Part shown: piece after piece, positions 5,663 to 9,596 of the stretch
Position numbering within the stretch: the stretch's first letter is position 1
How the letters are laid out: each line of letters begins with the position of its first letter
Source of the DNA: Candidatus Desantisbacteria bacterium CG1_02_49_89
GTDB taxonomy: Bacteria > Desantisbacteria > UBA1551
Assembly (NCBI GenBank): GCA_001871075.1
Contig: MNUP01000097.1
Span: forward strand, 1 to 9,596
DNA length: 9,596 bases
Direction: 5' to 3'
The notes under the pieces: model-generated
What the model saw: the letters and a program-made list of their open reading frames with translations, nothing else
Told to the model about the DNA's origin: nothing
Databases searched by the model: none
Translations under genes and position numbers: made by a program

Positions 5663-6640
5663 ATGTCAAACACCAAGGAATTATTTTCTGAGATCGAAAA
5701 GGGCGCAATAAGGCCCTTTTATATTTTTGCCGGAGTGGAAGAATACCTGAAGGAAGAAGCGGTTGAAAAGATAAAAAAGAAGCTGATAGATCCTTCCCAG
5801 GAAGCCTTCAATTATTACGTCAAACAGGGCGACGAAGTATTTTCTTCGGGCATCAGTTCCCTGCTTGGCGCCTGCCAGACCGTCCCTTTTTTCAGCCAGA
5901 AAAAACTGATCGTCGTGAAAAATGCGGAAGCGGCGTGCAAATTAAAAGATATCGCCGAATACGCCCGGGACCCGGTTCCCAGCACCTGCCTTATCCTTAC
6001 GGTCCTGAAGACCGAAACCGCCCTGAAAAAATACGAGGTTATGTTCTATAGTCCCTTTGTCCCTGAAGCCAAAGCCTGGATCCGGAAAAGGGCCGCGGAA
6101 GAGGGCAAAAAAATGACGGAACCGGCTGTTAACGCCCTGCTGGAAAGGGCGGGCACCGGCCTGGGCCTGCTGTCAAAAGAGATAGAGAAGCTCGCGTTGT
6201 TTTCAGGCAGGAAGGAAAGCATAGAAGAAGAGGATGTCAGGGCGGTGATCTCAAGCAGGGAAGCGCCTGACGTATGGAACCTGGTGGATTGCGTGGCTGA
6301 AAGAAGAAAAGACGAGGCTCTGAGATCCGCGGGGATCCTTATCAGGGAAGGAATATCGCCCGGCTACCTGATCGCTATGATGGCAAGGCAGTTCAGGATG
6401 ATAATGATCGCTAAGCAGCTTATAGAGAAAAAACGTTCCAGCGCTGAGATAGGAGCCGCGATCGGTTCTAGATCGCCGAGGCAGACGGGAAAGGTTATGG
6501 AGCAGGGAAGGAAATTCTCGCAGAAGGAACTGGAGGATAACCTGAACCGGCTCCTTGATACCGAATTCAACATCAAGTCCGGCAGGATCTCAGAGGATCT
6601 TGCTCTTGAAATATTGGTAAGCAAGTTATGCAGCGCGTAG
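5663..6640 (+). CDS. holA: DNA polymerase III subunit delta
   Basis: This is the delta subunit of the clamp loader, which opens the beta sliding clamp for loading on DNA in the cytoplasm. From the chosen start it is 325 residues, normal for HolA/YqeN. The N-terminal RPFYIFAGVEEYLKEEAVEKI matches the family opening. It is followed by a central AAA+-like region (VPFFSQKKLIVVKN, then LLERAGTGLGLLSKEIEKLALF) and the C-terminal helical collar domain (DVWNLVDCVAERRKDEALR..., ending LDTEFNIKSGRISEDLALEILVSKL). An in-frame ATG at 5645 would add six residues. Neither ATG has a visible Shine-Dalgarno; 5663 fits the family N-terminus better. The gene is convergent with rpsT, as in Bacillus (yqeN-rpsT). 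Its TAG stop is part of a hairpin repeat. Confidence 0.92.
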   Translation: MSNTKELFSEIEKGAIRPFYIFAGVEEYLKEEAVEKIKKKLIDPSQEAFNYYVKQGDEVFSSGISSLLGACQTVPFFSQKKLIVVKNAEAACKLKDIAEYARDPVPSTCLILTVLKTETALKKYEVMFYSPFVPEAKAWIRKRAAEEGKKMTEPAVNALLERAGTGLGLLSKEIEKLALFSGRKESIEEEDVRAVISSREAPDVWNLVDCVAERRKDEALRSAGILIREGISPGYLIAMMARQFRMIMIAKQLIEKKRSSAEIGAAIGSRSPRQTGKVMEQGRKFSQKELEDNLNRLLDTEFNIKSGRISEDLALEILVSKLCSA

Positions 6641-6658
6641 GGGCGGGCTTGCCCGCCC
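6637..6658. repeat. GTAGGGGC hairpin containing the holA stop codon
   Basis: GTAG (holding the holA TAG) is followed by GGGCGGGC (6641-6648), loop TT, and GCCCGCCC (6651-6658): a perfect 8-bp GC stem. It could help end transcription, but only two Ts follow. The right half plus TTGTAGCGGTC recurs at 7462-7481. Confidence 0.75.
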
Positions 6659-6667
6659 TTGTAGCGG

Positions 6668-6719
6668 TCCCGATTTACCTGTCCGCCAGTTAGTTTGGAG
6701 GATCGGGATATCTTTCTTT
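6668..6719 (+). terminator. Probable intrinsic terminator of holA
   Basis: Stem TCCCGAT/ATCGGGA (6668-6674 with 6702-6708) encloses a smaller GTCCGCC...TTGGAGGA pairing. It is followed on the + strand by a pyrimidine/T-rich run (TATCTTTCTTT, 6709-6719). It lies between convergent holA and rpsT. The stem is preceded by GTAGCGG, so it may also belong to the GTAG hairpin family. Confidence 0.5.
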
Positions 6720-6720
6720 A

Positions 6721-7053
6721 TTAGATCTTATTGGCTTTTAACGCGAGCCTTGATTTATGCCTTGCCGCTTTGTTTTTGTGTATCACGCCGCTCCGGGCCG
6801 TTTTATCCAGGGTGCTGAATGCCAGGCTCAGGGCTTCTTTTATCTTTTGTTTGTCTTTTGAGGCGATAGCGAGCTCTGTGTTCTTGAGCGTGGCTTTCAG
6901 GTTCTTTTTTATCCCTGAATTATGCTCCCTTTTTCTTTTTTCCTGCCTTATCCTTTTTAGTATAGAGGGTTTTCTTTTCTTTACTTTAGGTTTTGCCGGT
7001 GCCCCTGCCGGCGCTGCCGGCGCTGCTGCCTTTTTCTTTTTTTCTTCCGCCAT
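6721..7053 (-). CDS. rpsT: 30S ribosomal protein S20 with Ala/Pro/Lys-rich N-terminal extension
   Basis: S20 binds 16S rRNA early in small-subunit assembly. This copy is 110 residues, against about 85-90 usually. The core begins near KPSILKRIRQEKRKREHN and continues GIKKNLKATLKNTELA, with the C-terminal HKNKAARHKSRLALKANKI that marks the family. The extra residues are an N-terminal segment of about 20-25 residues made of Lys, Ala, Pro and Gly. The start is well supported: GGAGG (7058-7062 on this strand) lies four bases before the ATG, and a consensus promoter is upstream. It is convergent with holA. Confidence 0.93.
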   Translation of the reverse strand: MAEEKKKKAAAPAAPAGAPAKPKVKKRKPSILKRIRQEKRKREHNSGIKKNLKATLKNTELAIASKDKQKIKEALSLAFSTLDKTARSGVIHKNKAARHKSRLALKANKI

Positions 7054-7072
7054 TTTTCCTCCAGTTAGTATT

Positions 7073-7134
7073 AATCGGTGTAATCATTTTTAAATAATCA
7101 CTGTAATCATTAGTCTGCGATAATCACCGTAATC
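7073..7134 (-). repeat. Three 13-base repeats filling the rpsT leader
   Basis: Read on the + strand the units are AATCGGTGTAATC (7073-7085), AATCACTGTAATC (7096-7108) and AATCACCGTAATC (7122-7134). On the rpsT strand they begin a few bases after the predicted transcript start and run almost to the Shine-Dalgarno. The same unit lies between etfB and etfA. Confidence 0.8.
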
Positions 7135-7144
7135 ATCTTTTAGT

Positions 7145-7172
7145 ATTATATCTGTTTTCCGCTAAATGTCAA
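7145..7172 (-). promoter_or_regulatory. Consensus sigma-70-type promoter of rpsT
   Basis: On the minus strand, TTGACA (7167-7172) and TATAAT (7145-7150) are both perfect and 16 bases apart. Transcription would start near 7138, leaving a leader of about 85 nt before rpsT. Confidence 0.85.
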
Positions 7173-7208
7173 GTTTAAATGTCCTTTCACTTTTGTATAT
7201 CCATATTA

Positions 7209-7269
7209 CCTTCTCCCCTTGCTTGTCCGCCAATCTTGGTGGAGGGCGGGAGAAGGCGAGGATGAGGGG
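7209..7269. repeat. CCTTCTCCC/GGGAGAAGG element with a second hairpin nested inside
   Basis: A 9-bp stem (7209-7217 with 7248-7256) has the same layout and G-rich tail (GAGGATGAGGGG) as the element at 5577-5613, with a base-pair change that keeps pairing. Its loop holds another hairpin, GTCCGCCA...TTGGTGGA, related to the inner part of 6668-6708. Confidence 0.6.
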
Positions 7270-7372
7270 ATACGCGCAGGGGCGGGGTTTATCCTGAATC
7301 TGAGCGACCTGTCCTTCGAAGCCTGAAAGGCGTAGTAGGAAGTGAATGGTTCAGAGACTTGCCCGCCCAAAG

Positions 7373-7418
7373 GTAGCCGCGGGCTTCAGCCTGCGCGTAG
7401 GGGCGACTTTGGTCGCCC
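7373..7418. repeat. Two tandem GTAG-headed hairpins
   Basis: The first has GTAG followed by CGCGGGCT/AGCCTGCG (7378-7385 with 7388-7395, one G-U pair). The second has GTAG (7397-7400), then GGGCGAC/GTCGCCC (7401-7407 with 7412-7418). Together with 5619-5642 and 6637-6658 they show the same head with different paired arms. Confidence 0.65.
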
Positions 7419-7438
7419 TATTTAAATTCCTCTGTTTC

Positions 7439-7494
7439 CCTCTTTATCAAAGGGGGATTTTGCCCGCCCTTTGTAGCGGTCGCATTCATGCGAC
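7439..7494. repeat. Further hairpin repeats in the rpsT-IS gap
   Basis: CCTCTTT/AAAGGGG (7439-7445 with 7449-7455) is followed by a copy of GCCCGCCC-TTTGTAGCGGTC (7462-7481) leading into GTCGCAT/ATGCGAC (7479-7485 with 7488-7494). The segment 7463-7481 matches 6651-6667 apart from one extra T. The rest of 7270-7372 shows nothing that I recognise; 7500-7555 is A-rich. Confidence 0.55.
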
Positions 7495-7563
7495 GTATTT
7501 CTATTTAACATGAAGATAAAAGAAGATAGAAAAGTATAAAAGATATAAAAAGTACCTTTATTC

Positions 7564-7591
7564 TTGACAAATAGCGATTTCGAGTTATAAT
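7564..7591 (+). promoter_or_regulatory. Orphan consensus sigma-70-type promoter
   Basis: TTGACA (7564-7569) and TATAAT (7586-7591) are both perfect and 16 bases apart. No gene starts within the next 300 bases on this strand; the first CDS is the transposase at 7942, which has its own promoter. It shares the extended form TTGACAnnTAGCG with the rpsT promoter. It may drive a small RNA, or a gene cut off by the insertion sequence. Confidence 0.75.
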
Positions 7592-7701
7592 ACATATATA
7601 CCCAACTTCCTCTTATCCATCTTCCTAACCCATAAAAATCTCTCCCGATTACTCATTCCAAATTCCCTTCAATCTATGAAATCTACTGTTCTTATCCTAC
7701 T

Positions 7702-7722
7702 AATGACAAATGACTAATGACT
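7702..7722 (-). repeat. Three 7-mer units (AATGACA/AATGACT)
   Basis: AATGACA, AATGACT and AATGACT run in tandem. Read on the other strand this is the same array as at 4744-4764. Confidence 0.7.
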
Positions 7723-7887
7723 AATTGACAGCAGACGAGCCCGGGGGATTTTTGTTTTTAAGTAAAAGAATAGAAGAATTAGGCTATTGCTGTCCGAAGA
7801 TCCTGATACATGCCAATTGGGATCCGCGTTTCTTTGCCTTAGTGTCCTCAAGTTAAGATTTAATTCTCTATCAGTAGGCGGCGAAAC

Positions 7888-7915
7888 TTGAAAAACCCAA
7901 AAAAGGCTGTATAAT
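7888..7915 (+). promoter_or_regulatory. Transposase promoter
   Basis: TTGAAA (7888-7893) and a perfect TATAAT (7910-7915) are 16 bases apart and lie 26 bases before the orfA start, inside the tentative left end of the IS. Confidence 0.65.
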
Positions 7916-7941
7916 AGTAGTAAGTCTTAAGGAGGACACTG

Positions 7942-8268
7942 TTGGAAACCATAGAAAACAAGAAAGAACGGATAAAGCTGACACCGGAACAGTTGTTCAA
8001 TGTCTACATGGAATGCATTGCCCCGGGCGCTCCGGTAAAGATGATCCTGCAGCGCAACGGCCTTGTCCCATGGGACCTGGTAGCCATACGCAAAAAGGTC
8101 AAGGCGGCGGCCATAGAAGCGTTGTCCAGGAAGGGCAAGCCCGGGCGCAAACAGCAGGTCATACCCGTAGAACAGTACCAAAGAGTCGCAAGACAGCTGG
8201 AAGAAACAAAAGACGCCCTTGCCGCAGTGGGCCACGAGCTGTCCTTGTTAAAAAAAAGAACGGATTAG
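7942..8268 (+). CDS. IS3-like transposase OrfA (helix-turn-helix protein)
   Basis: This 108-residue protein starts with TTG at 7942. The start is supported by GGAGG at 7931-7935, six bases upstream, and the absence of a nearby ATG. Residues about 15-60 (LTPEQLFNVYMECIA... LQRNGLVPWDLVAIRKKV) look like a DNA-binding helical domain. Residues about 75-103 (VEQYQRVARQLEETKDALAAVGHELSLLKK) look like the leucine-zipper-type coiled coil used by IS3 OrfA for multimerisation. OrfA would bind the IS ends and limit transposition. A run of eight A residues near its end is the frameshift site into orfB. Confidence 0.8.
   Translation: METIENKKERIKLTPEQLFNVYMECIAPGAPVKMILQRNGLVPWDLVAIRKKVKAAAIEALSRKGKPGRKQQVIPVEQYQRVARQLEETKDALAAVGHELSLLKKRTD
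8250..8258 (+). promoter_or_regulatory. Programmed -1 ribosomal frameshift site
   Basis: A slippery heptamer A-AAA-AAA (8250-8256) lies in the correct phase of orfA and is followed by AG. Slipping one base back moves ribosomes from orfA into orfB, which has no start codon of its own nearby. The fusion would be 463 residues (105 from OrfA and 358 from OrfB). No strong downstream stimulatory stem was identified by eye. Confidence 0.75.
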
Positions 8269-9332
8269 GGCTTTTAGGCGCGCTTAAAGGACATTTCAAG
8301 AAAGAGACAAGGACAGCCGTAGTCGAAAGCATCAAAGAAGCTGTTTCCCAGGGATTAACCCAGAAACGAGCCTGCCGGATATTCGGGATTGAGCCGAGGA
8401 AACTGCGCAGATGGGCTAATCCGAAGCCGCTGGTAAAGCGTATTGCATGGAACAGGATCCTTGCCCATGAGCGGGAAGCCATTGTCCGGACTGCCACAGA
8501 AGAAAGGTTCTGGGACAAACCCGTAAGCCATATCTTCGTCCACGGCCATGAGTCAGGGAGGTTCTTTGCCTCTCTTTCAACTGTGTACAAGGTCCTGAAA
8601 AGTGAAAGACTGCTGCGCCCAATCAGGAGGCGCAAGAGAAACGGCTCCTATGTTTCCGCTCATTCTCTTCTGGATCAGGGGTTTTCGCTTCTTTGCTACG
8701 ATGCTACGTGCTTTGTCACTGAAACAGGGATTGCCGTGTGGGCTATACCGGTAATGATTCTGCCTTGCCGCTACCTGCTTCACATAGGATATTCCCTGAC
8801 AGGTGTCACTTCTTCTGACCTGGTAAGGGCTGTAACTGAGGCGCTGGCTCTTATGCCGCCTTCGCTGGAATTAAACCTGGTGGCTCACTCTGACAGAGGC
8901 TCTGCGATGAAAGCAGCTTACACCAGGATTACTGTTAAAGACCTGCTTGGCGCTCTGATACACTACGGCAGGCCTCATACCCCTGACGACGAAGGCTGGA
9001 TAGAGGCGTTTATCAAAACGCTTAAGTACCACAGGGAAGCCCCTGTTTCCTTTAAGATCGTAGATGACGTAGTCAGCTGGCTTGCGCGCTTCCCTGACCT
9101 TTACAATAATGACCCCCACAGCTCTCTAAAGTATGTTACTCCGCTTCAGGCTCTGTCGGGTCAACAGGAGGTGATACTAAATCAAAGAAAACAGAATCTT
9201 GTGTCTGCCCGGAAGCGCCGTTATGCCTTCTGGCAGAAGAACCAGCCTTCTTCCTTCATCGGAAAAGAGGCGGTTGTACCTGCTTCTCTTACAGAGCCTC
9301 CGTCGGCAGAAGTAGCTATGCAACTGGTTTGA
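8256..9332 (+). CDS. IS3-like transposase OrfB (DDE catalytic domain, made as an OrfAB fusion)
   Basis: Counting from the frameshift point, OrfB is 358 residues. An N-terminal helical region includes a helix-turn-helix-like segment (SQGLTQKRACRIFGIEPRKLRRWA). It is followed by the RNase H-fold integrase core. Candidate catalytic residues are Asp149 (CYDATCF), Asp213 (AHSDRGS) and Glu250 (EGWIEAFIKTLKYHRE), with 36 residues between the last two, close to the family's 35. YNNDPHSSLKYVTPLQAL near the end is the usual C-terminal integrase motif. The open frame extends back to 8013, but that part overlaps orfA and is not protein-like. All catalytic residues are present and no internal stop was seen, so the element may be active. 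T-ending codons look more frequent than in the host genes. Confidence 0.85.
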   Translation, partial: KNGLGLLGALKGHFKKETRTAVVESIKEAVSQGLTQKRACRIFGIEPRKLRRWANPKPLVKRIAWNRILAHEREAIVRTATEERFWDKPVSHIFVHGHESGRFFASLSTVYKVLKSERLLRPIRRRKRNGSYVSAHSLLDQGFSLLCYDATCFVTETGIAVWAIPVMILPCRYLLHIGYSLTGVTSSDLVRAVTEALALMPPSLELNLVAHSDRGSAMKAAYTRITVKDLLGALIHYGRPHTPDDEGWIEAFIKTLKYHREAPVSFKIVDDVVSWLARFPDLYNNDPHSSLKYVTPLQALSGQQEVILNQRKQNLVSARKRRYAFWQKNQPSSFIGKEAVVPASLTEPPSAEVAMQLV

Positions 9333-9386
9333 GGTCAATTTGGCAAAAAAACTCCGCAATCCGGCGGTATTCAGGCCTTCAGATGT

Positions 9387-9596
9387 ATGATTACAGGATC
9401 TAAATTCTCCGATGCAAAATTTAAAGCACCCCCGGGTGTTTATCTTTGGCTTTCTTTTGAGGACAACGGGAATTATTATGTGGTTAAAGACAAATACGGA
9501 ACAAAATATTATTTTATTAATTATGAAACTACCTTCCCATCCTCATTATGTAACGGTTATTTAAAAAAGATAAGAGACAAGAATGGCCACGAAATA
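9387..9596 (+). CDS. RHS/YD-repeat protein fragment (runs off the window)
   Basis: Seventy codons are open to the end of the window. The translation contains FKAPPGVYLWL, YYVVKDKYGTKYYFI and NGYLKKIRDKNGHEI. These match the RHS pattern of a PPGV segment, a DG-type beta strand with KYGTKYYF, and a closing G-L-I-D-NG repeat. RHS proteins form large shells around C-terminal toxin or effector domains and act at the cell surface or in secretion. The frame is open back to the transposase stop at 9330; ATG 9387 has no Shine-Dalgarno, so the true 5' end may have been removed by the IS. The segment is visibly AT-richer than the genes at left. The family is moderately sure; the start is not. Confidence 0.6.
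   Translation, partial: MITGSKFSDAKFKAPPGVYLWLSFEDNGNYYVVKDKYGTKYYFINYETTFPSSLCNGYLKKIRDKNGHEI

Larger units (their letters stand above)
7843..9337 (+). mobile_element. IS3-like insertion sequence (ends tentative)
   Basis: The element contains orfA and orfB joined by a -1 frameshift. Candidate ends are TGTCCTCAA (7843-7851) and, on the opposite strand, TGACCTCAA (9329-9337): eight of nine bases match, both begin with TG, and the right one overlaps the orfB stop as is common in IS3 elements. The resulting length, 1495 bp, is normal for the family. Similarity beyond nine bases is weak and I see no target-site duplication, so the boundaries are uncertain although the element itself is not. Confidence 0.6.

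Noticed and set aside
6731-7093. 120-codon + strand frame opposite rpsT
   Set aside because: It is the complement of a definite S20 gene; its phenylalanine-rich translation is a shadow of the lysine codons.
7725-7857. Short + strand frame from TTG 7725 (about 43 codons)
   Set aside because: It begins in a 7-mer array, has no ribosome-binding site and shows no recognisable motif.
8013-8255. N-terminal extension of OrfB back to 8013
   Set aside because: It overlaps orfA in another frame and its composition is not protein-like; the slippery A run explains how orfB is entered.
9457-9465. TTGAGGACA, the exact complement of TGTCCTCAA at 7843, as the right IS end
   Set aside because: It falls inside the coherent RHS coding frame (LSFEDNGN). 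The copy at 9329-9337, at the orfB stop, gives a normal IS length, though it matches at eight of nine bases.

Overview
The window looks like chromosome from an uncultivated, probably anaerobic bacterium of moderate GC. Four things suggest this: a bifurcating-type butyryl-CoA dehydrogenase/Etf set, V-type (not F-type) ATPase subunits, a convergent holA/rpsT pair, and intergenic gaps packed with short dispersed repeats. A lineage near Omnitrophota or another PVC-like or candidate phylum is a guess; nothing here fixes the taxonomy.

Layout, left to right. (1) 2-340: 3' end of fabF (fatty acid elongation). (2) 341-679: a gap with three hairpins and a possible structured leader. (3) 680-4055: bcd, etfB and etfA on the + strand. 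EtfA carries an N-terminal ferredoxin domain with two Cys clusters and EtfB has the bifurcating-type FAD-site sequence, so the trio probably couples crotonyl-CoA reduction by NADH to ferredoxin reduction. (4) 4261-5560: V-type ATPase subunits K and E with no other V-ATPase subunit nearby; K keeps the complete Na+ ligand set known from Enterococcus hirae NtpK. (5) 5663-6640: holA (DNA polymerase III delta), convergent with rpsT (6721-7053, minus), which has a consensus promoter and a repeat-filled leader. (6) 7173-7842: a long gap made of dispersed hairpins, with an orphan consensus promoter. (7) About 7843-9337: an IS3-like insertion sequence using a -1 frameshift. (8) 9387-9596: start of an RHS/YD-repeat protein fragment running off the window, AT-richer than the rest.

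Functionally, the left half fits an energy-conserving module: Bcd/Etf would make reduced ferredoxin and the V-type ring would handle Na+. The ferredoxin-to-Na+ step, for example Rnf, is not in the window.

The least ordinary layer is the intergenic DNA. It contains concatenated tandem arrays with periods of 7, 8 and 9 bases. It contains a 164-bp element with 30-bp inverted ends made of 7-mers. A composite repeat cassette sits immediately before two different genes. Families of GTAG-headed hairpins change arm sequence while keeping base pairing, and two of them supply the TAG stop codon of the gene before them.
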